Of a stretch of 64,000 nt of DNA, positions 1 through 8,524 are shown one piece after another. Made by a program: the position numbers and the translations under genes. The DNA is from Desulfovibrio sp. (GTDB lineage Bacteria > Desulfobacterota > Desulfovibrionia > Desulfovibrionales > Desulfovibrionaceae). The notes below the pieces were generated by a model. It was not told the DNA's origin. It searched no databases and was given only the letters and a program-made list of their open reading frames with translations. Numbering within the stretch: the stretch's first letter is position 1; every line of letters starts with the position of its first letter. The stretch covers positions 62,001-126,000 of the forward strand of contig JAISTH010000071.1 in assembly GCA_031272715.1 (NCBI GenBank), given 5' to 3'.

Positions 1-2
1 AC

Positions 3-407
3 GATTCCATAAGAAAGTTGTTTCGTGATCTTTGCTATCAGATCAAAGGTCTTGGCAAATATATACATATCGTTTACATTACTGGGATAAGCAAACATAC
101 AAAAATGGGCGTCCTTTCTGCGGCTAACAATATTCGTAATTTTTCGTCCCGCAAAGGCTACTGCACGATGTTAGGTTTTACCCATGAAGAAATTTTAGAT
201 AATTTTAAATACTATATTCAAAAGACTGCCATTCAATTAGGCATGAGCGAAGACGCCCTTCTCGAAAAAGTCAAATTTTACTACGATCCCCATGATTTTT
301 GTAAGGATGGCTCCCCTGCCGTCTATAGCCCTATATCAATAAATAGGTTTTTTATAAATAATAAATTTAATAATTATAAGGCCGAGACAGGAGATACGGA
401 TTTATAG
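3..407 (+). pseudogene. AAA-ATPase-like (DUF1703-type) protein, fragment
   Basis: The frame is open to the left edge, so the gene begins outside the window; a TTG at 18 is only the first start-like codon inside it. The segment around FITGISKHTKMGV matches, from memory of the family, the region after the ATPase core of AAA-ATPase-like proteins (pfam09820 type), where a TGISKFSK/VFSGLNNL-like stretch is followed by a GFTHEEI-like stretch. The frame stops at NNYKAETGDTDL, just where the family normally continues with a YWFETGTP-like segment into the nuclease-like C-terminal half. The C-terminus is therefore lost. The DNA is AT-rich, unlike the backbone. A second fragment of the same family, an N-terminal piece, lies at 50126. 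The family is common in gut bacteria and its role is not established. Confidence 0.6.
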
Positions 408-876
408 CGCAGTGTATTTCGAATGATGTGTTTAAAATTGCTGATTTCTAACATTGTACAATTGCATCTAGGTAGACCAAATTACCAAGAAAGCTTCAAG
501 ATCACTACCCCTTGAACTTTACCTTTAAGTTTCGCATAGTGGCGCTGGGGGAAATTTAAAGAAGAAATTCAAAGAAGCAAGCGAAAAAATGGACAGCTAT
601 GCCATGTCATATCGAGACCCAACCTGCATATGCATCGTCATCAACGCAAACGTCGACAAATAGCTCTCGCCTCTATAAATGACGATGTCTACAAGGGTGT
701 CCCCGATGCGAAGAGGAGATCTCCTGACAAGTTGAATCGTATAAGTGACCTTGAAAGTTTTCTCAAATCAATTCCTGAATCTAAGAAAATTGTGTAACAA
801 TTCGATATCTGTCATGACGCGATAACGTACACATGAAAGATGTCGACTTTTCGTAAAAACCCTACCCTCTACTCTC
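408..876. other. AT-rich gene-poor spacer
   Basis: No convincing gene. A short frame around 555-663 reads lysine-rich and then MDSYAMSYRDPTC before a stop, and may be a remnant of an imported gene. Base composition stays AT-rich until about 930, where it switches to the GC-rich backbone. Confidence 0.4.
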
Positions 877-1335
877 ATGATATCGCTCACTAGGGATAGA
901 CAGTCTCACGGAAAAGTCTACCATTCCCTTAAGGGGATTCCTCCAGGCGAAAATGGTGCACTGGACAAGCCCATCCGCTACCTTGGCACCGCAGAGGCGA
1001 TCCTGGCATCGGTCGTGCGGCTTGAGACGCTCGATGAGTTCCTTCCCTATTTCAAGCGGATACTCTTAAGCAAAGACGAGTCGCCAGCACAAGTTCGTGA
1101 AGAGTTGGGGAAGTTGCCTGAGGCGAATGATGAAAAAAATGCCGAATTGCTGAAGCTTGCCGATGCCCTCGTCGCCTTGGTCACTGAAAATAGAAGGCTC
1201 ACCGAAACTGCCGCCAGGTTGGATGAAGAAATTGCCTCAAAGAAGGCCAGGCTGGCGGAACTTCATGCCCGCGAGGCCGCCCTGGAAAAGGCGATTGCGG
1301 CGGATGCCCCTGGACACCCTTTGCCCAAGGGCTGA
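877..1335 (+). CDS. hypothetical coiled-coil protein
   Basis: An open frame of 152 codons. I do not recognise a family. Residues about 28-66 are a moderately hydrophobic helical stretch (KPIRYLGTAEAILASVVRL). Residues about 85-145 are Ala/Glu/Leu/Lys-rich with heptad spacing, as expected for a coiled coil. The ATG at 877 has no Shine-Dalgarno sequence, and the first 20 codons are AT-richer than the rest, so the 5' end may lie at a recombination joint with the imported DNA on the left. No signal peptide or membrane segment is visible. It could be the surviving 3' part of a larger gene. Confidence 0.5.
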   Translation: MISLTRDRQSHGKVYHSLKGIPPGENGALDKPIRYLGTAEAILASVVRLETLDEFLPYFKRILLSKDESPAQVREELGKLPEANDEKNAELLKLADALVALVTENRRLTETAARLDEEIASKKARLAELHAREAALEKAIAADAPGHPLPKG

Positions 1336-1950
1336 CGACGAGGGATGCAGGCCGGGGCATGACCCTGCTGGTTGCGCATCGACTGCAGGCCGGCCATTCT
1401 GGCTGTTCCGGGGGAGTCTCCTCTTCCCCGTCGCCAGTCGCCACACCTGTCTTTCGTGGGACGCCTCGGGCTTTGACAGGACGTCAGCAACGATGCCCTT
1501 CTCGGCGGTCAGGCCCTTGGGGTATCACCTCGGCGAGCTGGCGTGCGTGCATGGTCGCCGTGCGCGAAGCGCCGCCTGGGAGGAGATGCGCCATTCCGGC
1601 CCGCTTCCCGCGCGGCCGACATCCTTTCCCGGGCAAGCGACTCTAGCCTCGATGTGCCCCGCCTAGCCGCATGATCTCAAGGCGCCATGACTGGCGCCCT
1701 TCTCCAAAATTTTGTTCCGTCACGCCCCATCGGTCCCGCGGCGCGCCTGCCGCAGGCCATCCCATCATCCCGCCCCTCGTGTCGCATCCTCGGATTCCGG
1801 AACATGCCGCACCCGCAGCGGGGACGCCTATGTCGAAGCCGCCCCTCGTGTCGCGGCCTCGGATCCCGGAACGTGCCGCAGGCAAGAAAGGTCAGACACC
1901 CTCACGTCCACGTCGGCGCGGAGAGCCTCTCCGAGCCGCTGACGGCAAGG
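1336..1950. other. GC-rich non-coding stretch
   Basis: Several overlapping frames exist on both strands, but none has recognisable protein character or a ribosome binding site. The stretch holds the spaced repeat pair at 1771-1880 and leads into the sigma-54-like array. Confidence 0.5.
1771..1880. repeat. pair of 41-bp direct repeats, period 69 bp
   Basis: Copies at 1771-1811 and 1840-1880 begin CGCCCCTCGTGTCGC and end TGCCGCA; 37 of 41 positions agree by eye, with a 28-bp spacer. Function unknown. Confidence 0.75.
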
Positions 1951-1951
1951 C

Positions 1952-2013
1952 TGGCATGAAAATTGCGCCCTGTTTGGCACAAATTTTGCGACTAGTTTGG
2001 CATAAAACTTGCG
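1952..2013 (+). promoter_or_regulatory. three tandem sigma-54-type -24/-12 elements, 23-bp period
   Basis: TGGCATGAAAATTGC (1952-1966), TGGCACAAATTTTGC (1975-1989) and TGGCATAAAACTTGC (1998-2012) each fit the TGGCAC-N5-TTGC consensus, with GG and GC correctly spaced. Their starts are exactly 23 bp apart. Sigma-54 start sites would fall near 1978, 2001 and 2024. On this strand there is no gene directly downstream: a hairpin lies at 2048-2081 and then the opposite-strand SWIM gene ends. The elements may drive a short hairpin RNA or antisense transcript, or the repeat may have another DNA-binding role. Confidence 0.55.
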
Positions 2014-2047
2014 CTCTAGCAGGACCGCTCATGCCCATGCGACAGGC

Positions 2048-2081
2048 AACGGGGACTGGCTTGAGACGCCATGTCCCCGTT
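2048..2081. terminator. strong hairpin between the sigma-54-like array and the SWIM gene
   Basis: AACGGGGAC (2048-2056) pairs perfectly with GTCCCCGTT (2073-2081). An inner TGGC/GCCA stem extends it, with one unpaired T. There is no long U-tract on either side. It sits 20 bp beyond the stop of the minus-strand SWIM gene, so it may end that transcript. On the plus strand it would be the body or terminator of a short RNA from the sigma-54-like sites. Confidence 0.45.
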
Positions 2082-2101
2082 TGACGTTCAACCCGCCTGC
2101 G

Positions 2102-3298
2102 TCATGCCTTGGGCGGCTCCATCGCGCTGAACTTGGCGAAAAGCCGTTCCAGCTTCTTGAGGGATGCCGCATTCATGCCGATGGCGCCGGGCGCGCTCTC
2201 CCATTTGGCCAGCGTGGCCATGGTCACCCCGAGACGGCTGGACAGCAGGTATGAGGAATACCCGATGGCCTCCCTGAAGGCGATCATGTGAGGGCCGGTG
2301 GGGGCCGTGGGATCCATGGGCGGCAGCGGGCCGAGGAGTCGTTCGACCTTGGGCTTTCTCGGCGGCTTCGGCTTCGGCGGCGGGACGGGCGTGGGTGCGG
2401 GCGCCGGCGTCGCGGCGGCCTTGCTCTTTCTCGGGGTCTTGACCTTCGGGGGCTTTTTCTCGGACTCCGGGGTCACGACGCCCGTGTAGGTGCGCTTCTT
2501 TCTCGCCGGTTTGGCGGCGACCACCGGCTGCGGTTCGGGTTCCGGCGGCGGGGCGAGCCTGATGCGGGCCTTGGGACGCCGCGGCCCGTCGGTCTGCGCC
2601 ACGGGCGCCGGCTCGGTGACCAGATCGATTCCGAAAAGATCCCCCCCGTCCACGTCGAGTTGGAGTTGCGTCCCCGCGTCCGGCAGGTTCAGGTCGACGG
2701 TGAAGAGCTCTCCGGGATCCACGTGGCGCAGGAGGAACAGCAGCTCGGGCTGGTGGTCGAGGCGGTTGCCGATGGCGTAGAAGACCGCCGCGATGTGCTT
2801 GCACAGGGACGCCCAGTCCGGACAGGAGCACTCGAACGCCATCTCTCCGGCCACCGGAAACATGCCCTTGTTCTGGTCGCAGACCACGTTCATGACTTCG
2901 CTCGAGAGCTTGCCCTGCAGGAGGTCGATCATGCTGCCGATCTTGCCGCTGCAGGCCTTCTTGATGGCCGTCCACTTGTCCGGCAGGAGGGGCGCGACCG
3001 ACACGTTGATCTTGTAGAGTTCCGTCCCCATCACCAGCGCATCGACCTCACCCTCCCTGATGTCGAGATGGAGCACGGTGTTGTTGCGCACGTAGCTGCG
3101 CCCCCGCGGAAGTCTGTTCTCGAAGTCGGACAGCGACTCCATCTGCTTGCACCAGCCCTTCCCCCAGAACGTGCTTGCGATGGTTCTGCCCTCGATGGTC
3201 ACGGGCTTGATGTCTTTGCGCACTTTGCGCAGCTTCTTCAGCTCGGCCTCGGCTCTCGCCCGCTTCTCGGCGACGGACACGTAAGGTGGCCACCACAT
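2102..3298 (-). CDS. SWIM zinc-finger protein with C-terminal HTH
   Basis: 398 residues. The SWIM motif CSCPDWASLCKH (about residues 156-168; CxC...CxH) is a zinc-binding DNA or protein interaction module that commonly accompanies bacterial SNF2 helicases. The region before it matches the usual SWIM-protein N-terminal part (TFWGKGWC near residue 45). Residues about 215-330 are a low-complexity Pro/Lys/Ala linker. Residues about 335-390 look like an XRE-type helix-turn-helix (AIGYSSYLLSSRLGVTMATL). The ATG lies 7 bp after the stop of the upstream SNF2 gene, and its Shine-Dalgarno GAGG overlaps that stop, so the two are almost certainly cotranslated. The pair probably acts together on nucleic acid; the substrate is unknown. 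Confidence 0.85.
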   Translation of the reverse strand: MWWPPYVSVAEKRARAEAELKKLRKVRKDIKPVTIEGRTIASTFWGKGWCKQMESLSDFENRLPRGRSYVRNNTVLHLDIREGEVDALVMGTELYKINVSVAPLLPDKWTAIKKACSGKIGSMIDLLQGKLSSEVMNVVCDQNKGMFPVAGEMAFECSCPDWASLCKHIAAVFYAIGNRLDHQPELLFLLRHVDPGELFTVDLNLPDAGTQLQLDVDGGDLFGIDLVTEPAPVAQTDGPRRPKARIRLAPPPEPEPQPVVAAKPARKKRTYTGVVTPESEKKPPKVKTPRKSKAAATPAPAPTPVPPPKPKPPRKPKVERLLGPLPPMDPTAPTGPHMIAFREAIGYSSYLLSSRLGVTMATLAKWESAPGAIGMNAASLKKLERLFAKFSAMEPPKA

Positions 3299-3305
3299 GG
3301 GAACC

Positions 3306-6023
3306 TCACAAAGTTGCAGTTGAAATGTCGAGGCTGACCAGACGGAGCAGCTCGTCGTCGTTCAGTTTGGTCACGTTGATCTCCTCGCCGCTGTCCAGTA
3401 TCTCGTCGGCGAGCATGCGCTTGTCCACGAGCATGCGGTCGATGCGTTCCTCGAGGGTTCCGCGCGTGACGCATTTGTGGACGAGGACGTTCTTCTTCTG
3501 CCCGATGCGGAAGGTGCGGTCGGTCGCCTGATCTTCCACGGCGGGGTTCCACCATCTGTCGAAATGGATGACGTGCCCGGCAGCCGTGAGGTTGAGCCCG
3601 GTTCCTCCAGCCCTGAGGGAGAGGATGAAGAAGGGGGGACCGTCGTTGCGCTGGAATGCGTCCACGAGACCTTGCCGTGACTTTACACTGACACCCCCGT
3701 GGAGCACAAGTCCCGGCCTGCCGAAAATCTTTTCGAGATGTCGGTGGAGAGGGTCGATGGTCTCCCGGAACTGGGAGAACACGAGCACGCGCTCCTGACG
3801 TTCCGCCATCTCCTGGCAGAGCTCCGCGACGCGTTGGAATTTGCCGCTCATCTCCGGATCCCAGTCCGGCGTGCCGGTCAGCTGTGACGGGTGATTGCAG
3901 ATCTGTTTGAGCCGCATCAGGTTGGTCAGCACCAGCGCCCGCCGTTTGGTGCGGGTGTCTTCCTCGCTTTGCGCGAAGTCGCGCAGCGATTCTTTCATCT
4001 GGTTGACGATGGAGGAGTAGAGCTTGGCCTGTTCCGCCGTGAGGTGGCAGTAGACGACGCTTTCGATCTTGTCGGGCAGGTCGTCGATGATGCGCTTGTC
4101 CGTCTTCATGCGCCGGAGGATGTAGGGGGCGGCGAGGCGTCGCAGGGGGGCGTAGCCCTTTTCGGGGTGCTCCTCCAGGTGCTTGAGGACTTGCTTGAAT
4201 TGCTTTGCCGATCCCAGCAGGCCGGGGTTGATGAAGTCGAAGATGGACCAGAGGTCGGCCAGCCGGTTCTCGATGGGGGTGCCCGTCAGGGCGATGCGCG
4301 TCTCGGCTTTGAGCCTCTTCAGGGCCTTGGTCTGCCGCGTGCCGGGGTTCTTGATGTTCTGGGCCTCGTCGGCGATGACGAGGCGCCATTTCATGCCGGC
4401 GAAGAAGTCGGCGTTCCTGGCGAGCATGGAGTAGCTCGTGACGACCAGATCCGACTTCGCCAGTGCGCGGGGATCGTCGCCCCAGCGGGCGAAGGTGTCC
4501 TTGTCGCACTCCGCGGGGTGGTAGAAATGCAGCGTGAGCCTGGGGGCGAACCGTTTTGCCTCGGCCCGCCAGTTGCCGAGAATGGATGCCGGAACCACCA
4601 GCAGGCTGGGCGGGGGCGCGTTTTTCGTGGGCGAGGCGCTGTCCCGGTTCTTGAGGTGCAGGAGCAGGGCGAGGATCTGGATGGTCTTTCCGAGGCCCAT
4701 GTCGTCGGCGAGGCAGGCGCCCAGGCCCATGCCGCACAGCAGGGTGAGCCAGGCGAGTCCCTGCAGCTGGTAGTGGCGAAGGGTGGCCTGCAGTCCGGCC
4801 GGGGAAGGAGCCTCCTCCGGGGTGCGCAGTCGTTCCAGCAGTTTCCGGAGGGCCTCCCCGGGAACCGCGTGGGTCCAGTCCCGGCATGACTCGAGGGATT
4901 TTCCCTCGGCCTCGGTCGTTCCCGCGGGCATGCCCGACAGCAGCCGCATGGCGTCGGCCAGGGATATCCCGTCGCCGAGCTGCTTGCGCACCTGTTTCCA
5001 GTGATCCAGCGCCTGCTGGAGCTTTTCCCGGTCCACCTCGACCCATTCGCCCTTGAAGAGGATGAGTCCGTCGTCGCCCTGAAGCAGCTCCTGGATGTCC
5101 TCCTGGGTAAGCGCCTGCTCCCCGAGGGCGAGGGAGATGTTCCAGTCCAGCAGGTCTTCCAGTCCGAAGAGGGTCTTTTCGTTCTTCCCTATGGTCACCT
5201 GGACCGTGGGGCGCTGCCGTTTCCGCCACCAGTCCGGGATGCTCACCATGAGGCCGCATTGTTCGAGGACGGGCACGTCCTTCAGCATCTGGTAGGCCTG
5301 GGAGACCTTGAAGGGAAGAGGACGAGGCAGGTAGATGCTTTGGTCCTCCGTCATCCTGTTCACCCAGGGCAGTTGCTCCGCAGCCGCCTTGACGGGCGAG
5401 AGCAGGCTGAGGAGGGCGGTCCTGTCGTCCTCCTGGGCATACTGTATCAGGGCGTTGCCCAGCGTCCGGTGCCGGGGCTGGCCGGCATTGCCCAGACCCA
5501 CGGTGTAGGTGACGAGAAACGCGAAGGGCAGGGCGTCGTTGCCCTTGTTCTCCGCCAGATGGAAGGCCACGCGGCCGACGCGGCGCCATTTCGGGGCCAG
5601 GGCATCCAGGAACGCGGCGAGGGACGGCGCATCCAGAAGGGCGTCCGCGCACCACTCGGCGAGCTGTCCCCAGATGTTTTCCAGCGCCTCCCATGTGAGG
5701 TATTCGCCGCCGGGCATGGGCGGGGCGTTCTCCACCATTTTGTCCAGGCGCGAGGGGACGGGGAGGGAGACGAGGATGTCGTCACGGATTTTATCGACGG
5801 GGCTTTCCTGCATGTGACAGAGGAAGGTGATGAAGTCCTCTGCCAGTGCGGACCAGAATCGGACGGACGGGACGTCCTCGGGCAGACATTCGGGGAGGGT
5901 CTTTTTTGCGGCGATCCCGAAGAGGCGGGATCGCCAGTCTTCGGCGTCCAAGGTGGCTTCCGGGCCGGCGGTCGTGTCGGAGAAGACGAGGGATGCCCAC
6001 GGCGTGAGCGTGATCCGAATCAT
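3306..6023 (-). CDS. SNF2-family DEAD/DEAH helicase
   Basis: 905 residues. The C-terminal half is a Swi2/Snf2 ATPase: an LRHYQLQGLAWL box, Walker A DDMGLGKT (about residue 440), Walker B-type DEAQ (about residue 549), ALTGTPIEN, and a helicase C domain ending in the DRTFRIGQ motif typical of SNF2 proteins. The N-terminal 400 residues fit the poorly characterised region found in bacterial SNF2 proteins of this size. Such proteins use ATP to move along duplex DNA or remodel protein-DNA or RNA polymerase complexes. It is first in a two-gene minus-strand unit with the SWIM protein. The ATG at 6023 is preceded by AAGAG. Confidence 0.92.
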   Translation of the reverse strand: MIRITLTPWASLVFSDTTAGPEATLDAEDWRSRLFGIAAKKTLPECLPEDVPSVRFWSALAEDFITFLCHMQESPVDKIRDDILVSLPVPSRLDKMVENAPPMPGGEYLTWEALENIWGQLAEWCADALLDAPSLAAFLDALAPKWRRVGRVAFHLAENKGNDALPFAFLVTYTVGLGNAGQPRHRTLGNALIQYAQEDDRTALLSLLSPVKAAAEQLPWVNRMTEDQSIYLPRPLPFKVSQAYQMLKDVPVLEQCGLMVSIPDWWRKRQRPTVQVTIGKNEKTLFGLEDLLDWNISLALGEQALTQEDIQELLQGDDGLILFKGEWVEVDREKLQQALDHWKQVRKQLGDGISLADAMRLLSGMPAGTTEAEGKSLESCRDWTHAVPGEALRKLLERLRTPEEAPSPAGLQATLRHYQLQGLAWLTLLCGMGLGACLADDMGLGKTIQILALLLHLKNRDSASPTKNAPPPSLLVVPASILGNWRAEAKRFAPRLTLHFYHPAECDKDTFARWGDDPRALAKSDLVVTSYSMLARNADFFAGMKWRLVIADEAQNIKNPGTRQTKALKRLKAETRIALTGTPIENRLADLWSIFDFINPGLLGSAKQFKQVLKHLEEHPEKGYAPLRRLAAPYILRRMKTDKRIIDDLPDKIESVVYCHLTAEQAKLYSSIVNQMKESLRDFAQSEEDTRTKRRALVLTNLMRLKQICNHPSQLTGTPDWDPEMSGKFQRVAELCQEMAERQERVLVFSQFRETIDPLHRHLEKIFGRPGLVLHGGVSVKSRQGLVDAFQRNDGPPFFILSLRAGGTGLNLTAAGHVIHFDRWWNPAVEDQATDRTFRIGQKKNVLVHKCVTRGTLEERIDRMLVDKRMLADEILDSGEEINVTKLNDDELLRLVSLDISTATL

Positions 6024-6440
6024 GGGGTTCTCTTACGCCGAAGCGGCCGTTTGTCAATGGGAAGTTGCCGGTGGCGAAGGGCGGACGGTCTGGGACGTTC
6101 TCCGCATGGCGTCATCTGTGTCTGCGCTCCGCGCGGGCGACGATGCGCAGATGCATCGGCGACGAGCCGACGACCGTGGAGAATGGTTGCGTTGGGGTCG
6201 CATCTTCTTGAGGGGCATTGAGGGACGTATAGTGAAGCCGCGGTTGCTGAAGATAGATGGAGTTCCACGCATATCCGGCAAATCGAGTCGTGTAATGGAA
6301 GTGGTCGTGCATGCACGGTTCAGTGGTCGTCCAACGGTGTCGCGAGAAATCGTCTTGGGGATGTCGATTGGACAAGAGAGGGGATGCCCCGGAGGCGCAC
6401 AGGACATGGCGGTTTGCGATTGCGGGCATGTGGCTGCGTC

Positions 6441-6533
6441 ATGCCGGACGGCTCCCGAGGCGGTCATTCGGGCATCTGCCCATGCCGGCCGGCTCCCGAG
6501 GCGGTCATTCGGGCATCTGCCCATGCCGGCCGG
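6441..6533. repeat. 41-bp tandem repeat, 2.3 copies
   Basis: Units start at 6441, 6482 and 6523 (the last partial) with ATGCCGG(A/C)CGGCTCCCG. The two full units differ at a single base by eye. Non-coding. Confidence 0.85.
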
Positions 6534-6557
6534 ACCCATGGACGGCGGCGTGGCCGG

Positions 6558-6595
6558 CCTGTCCTGCCGTGGTCGGCCTGTCCTGCCGTGGTCGG
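6558..6595. repeat. 19-bp tandem repeat, two copies
   Basis: CCTGTCCTGCCGTGGTCGG at 6558-6576 is repeated exactly at 6577-6595. Confidence 0.85.
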
Positions 6596-7074
6596 CCATC
6601 GCCGGGCATGAGGACGGCCCTCGGGCAAGGTGCGATGGGGGAGAGGGTTTGGCGGACGGTTCCATGGCGCGTTCCTGGGCGGGGGATGGGTTGTCCCGGG
6701 CCGGAGCGTTCCGGGGGATGTCGTGGGGCCCCTCCCTGGCGGCGTGCGGCGGCGCCCCTATCCATAAGATATATGTCGGAAACGGGCGCCTTCCGTTGTC
6801 GCGCATCTCGGTGCCTGCCGGAGCCGAGCGCACCTTTTTGACGCACCCCCGTCTCCCTTCTTGGGCGTCTTTTAGCCTGTCCCCCATCGGCAATCCCCCT
6901 TGCGCCGGCGAAGATCCCCCGCCGACCCCGAAGTGTCCCCCCTCTGCAGACCACGTCTTTCGTGGCTCGCAGCCCCATGCCCGGAAAAAGAAAAAATTTT
7001 GAGGATTTCTAAAAACCGCCCTAAAGGTTTTCCCAGGCCGGCCGAAAAAGCATGCATACCAAGGGTTGGTCACC

Positions 7075-7491
7075 ATGCTCGACTATCGCCGCTTCAAGGA
7101 AATCAACGACCTGTTCGCCGCCGGCCAGACGGTGAAGGCCCGCCGCCTGCTCATGGAGCAGCAGTCGAAGTCCATCGCGCTGCAGGACGAGAACGACATG
7201 CTCCATGTGCGCCTCAAGACCTACGAGGACATCCTCCAGGTCGCCAGGAACCTCTGCAACGAGCGGGGGTTCTACTGGCTCAAGACGGACGGGGTGAAAC
7301 AGGGTCCCTTCTGTCCCCGATGCTACGAACTCGAGGGTGGGCTGATCCGGCTCGAACGACGCCGGAAGGATCTCATCTGCCCTTGCTGCGGGGCGGTGTA
7401 TGCGCTCCCCGCGCCCCCCGAGGTCGCAAGGCCCGAAGGGCACAGAGCCAAGATCATCCCCTTCAGGCAGGTCGCCGCCGCCCGAGCCTGA
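7075..7491 (+). CDS. hypothetical two-CxxC zinc-ribbon protein
   Basis: 138 residues from the ATG at 7075, with AAGGG a few bases upstream; an in-frame TTG at 7066 is less likely. The first 65 residues are predicted helical. Two cysteine pairs, CPRC (about residue 80) and CPCC (about residue 102), flank a basic segment (RLERRRKD) as in a zinc ribbon. No signal peptide or membrane segment. I do not recognise a named family. It lies on the same strand as the flagellar cluster but about 600 bp upstream, separated by a hairpin, so a flagellar role is only a possibility. Confidence 0.7.
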   Translation: MLDYRRFKEINDLFAAGQTVKARRLLMEQQSKSIALQDENDMLHVRLKTYEDILQVARNLCNERGFYWLKTDGVKQGPFCPRCYELEGGLIRLERRRKDLICPCCGAVYALPAPPEVARPEGHRAKIIPFRQVAAARA

Positions 7492-7518
7492 GAATGCGCC
7501 TGCATTCCGCTTCCCTCG

Positions 7519-7543
7519 GCCCTCCCCGGTGATCGGGGAGGGC
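7519..7543 (+). terminator. 10-bp perfect hairpin after the zinc-ribbon gene
   Basis: GCCCTCCCCG (7519-7528), loop GTGAT, CGGGGAGGGC (7534-7543). No U-tract follows, so termination efficiency is uncertain. It lies 27 bp beyond the stop. Confidence 0.55.
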
Positions 7544-8086
7544 TGATGCGCGTCGTCGGGCCCTCCTTCTCGCCGCCGTGCGTCTGCGCCGCGTCCTTTC
7601 AGGGCGCGTTTTCGGCATCGACGGCCGTCCCGGGCCCATCTTCCGGCTGACGGCCATCCTCCCCGTCTCCCGTCGCGGCCGCGGTGCGTGCCGCATCGCC
7701 GCATCCGCCGCGCATCCTTGCCCGTTTCCGCAAGGCGCGGGGCGGATGTCCGCCCCGCCATCCCGTCCGGTTCACTTCCTGAGTCTTCGGTGCGCCGTTC
7801 CGGCGAATCCCTGTCCGACAATCCGCCACGACCCCTGAAAGCCGCCTCCCCGTAGGGCGGCGCCATTCGGCACGGTTGCTGCAGGAGCCTCCCCGATGCC
7901 GAGGCATGGGCCTCGAACCGGCTTCCCGGGGAGACGAGACGCGTCCACGGGGAGTGCAGGGGCGGCGGGTTTTTGGCGCCCCGATCAACGGAAGGGGCCG
8001 CACACCCAGAATCTGCGGGCCTTCCGGCCGATGGAACGGACTTTGCTGCTCAGGTGTTCGCACCACACAGATACAGGAGGCGGGTC
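7544..8086. other. leader region upstream of flgB
   Basis: No gene seen. It contains a candidate sigma-54 promoter at 7868-7883 and a hairpin near 7838-7860 (GCCGCC / GGGCGGC). Confidence 0.5.
7868..7883 (+). promoter_or_regulatory. candidate sigma-54 promoter of the flagellar operon
   Basis: CGGCACGGTTGCTGCA keeps the essential GG and GC at the correct 10-bp gap and matches most of the -24/-12 consensus (TGGCACG-N4-TTGCA). The start site would be near 7895, giving a leader of about 190 nt before flgB. Sigma-54 control of basal-body genes is common in polar-flagellated proteobacteria; its use here is inferred. Confidence 0.4.
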
Positions 8087-8500
8087 ATGAAAGAGTTGTT
8101 TCCGAGCCAGGTGGCCCTCGTGGGCAAGGTCATGGACATGCAGCTCATGCGGCAGAACGTCATCATGAGCAATCTGGCCAACGTGGAGACCCCCAACTAC
8201 AAGCCCAGGGAACTCGAGTTCGAGAAGGAGCTCCAGTCCGCCCTGGGACTCGACATGAACGGGCGCATGAGCATCACCGAGACCGGGCACATGCCGGCCG
8301 CCTTCAACGCCGAGAACTTCGGCCCGGAATGGGACAAGCAGTTCAAGCCCCGCCAGATCCACGGCGAGGACCGGGTCAACCTGGACAAGGAGATGGCCAA
8401 GCACGCCAAGAACCAGCTGCACTACACGGCCCTCACCCAGGTCATGACCAAGACCTTCGAGGGCATATCCAACATAATCGCCGACGGCAGACAGGCCTAG
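8087..8500 (+). CDS. flgB: flagellar proximal rod protein FlgB
   Basis: 137 residues from the ATG at 8087, preceded by CAGGAGG. It carries the N-terminal rod/hook signature (NVIMSNLANVETPNYK, about residues 25-40) and a C-terminal helix typical of FlgB. It is part of the periplasmic rod that joins the MS ring to the hook and is exported by the flagellar type III system. It is first of the flgB-flgC-fliE-fliF run. Its length matches the family. Confidence 0.95.
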   Translation: MKELFPSQVALVGKVMDMQLMRQNVIMSNLANVETPNYKPRELEFEKELQSALGLDMNGRMSITETGHMPAAFNAENFGPEWDKQFKPRQIHGEDRVNLDKEMAKHAKNQLHYTALTQVMTKTFEGISNIIADGRQA

Positions 8501-8524
8501 GCCCACGCCTCGGGGAGGATCGCC

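Larger units (their letters stand above)
6024..7074. other. about 1 kb non-coding region with tandem repeats
   Basis: Between the divergent SNF2 gene and the zinc-ribbon gene. Long frames exist on both strands but read as Arg/Pro/Gly-rich nonsense. It contains a 41-bp tandem repeat (6441-6533) and a 19-bp tandem repeat (6558-6595). The last 80 bp are AT-richer and probably hold the promoter of the gene at 7075. Confidence 0.55.

Noticed and set aside
1157..2084. Overlapping Arg/Pro-rich frames on both strands
   Set aside because: High-GC DNA gives long stop-free frames; none has a ribosome site, family motif or consistent composition.
6054..7076. A 340-codon minus-strand and a 391-codon plus-strand frame upstream of the zinc-ribbon gene
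   Set aside because: They cross the tandem repeats and read as low-complexity nonsense.
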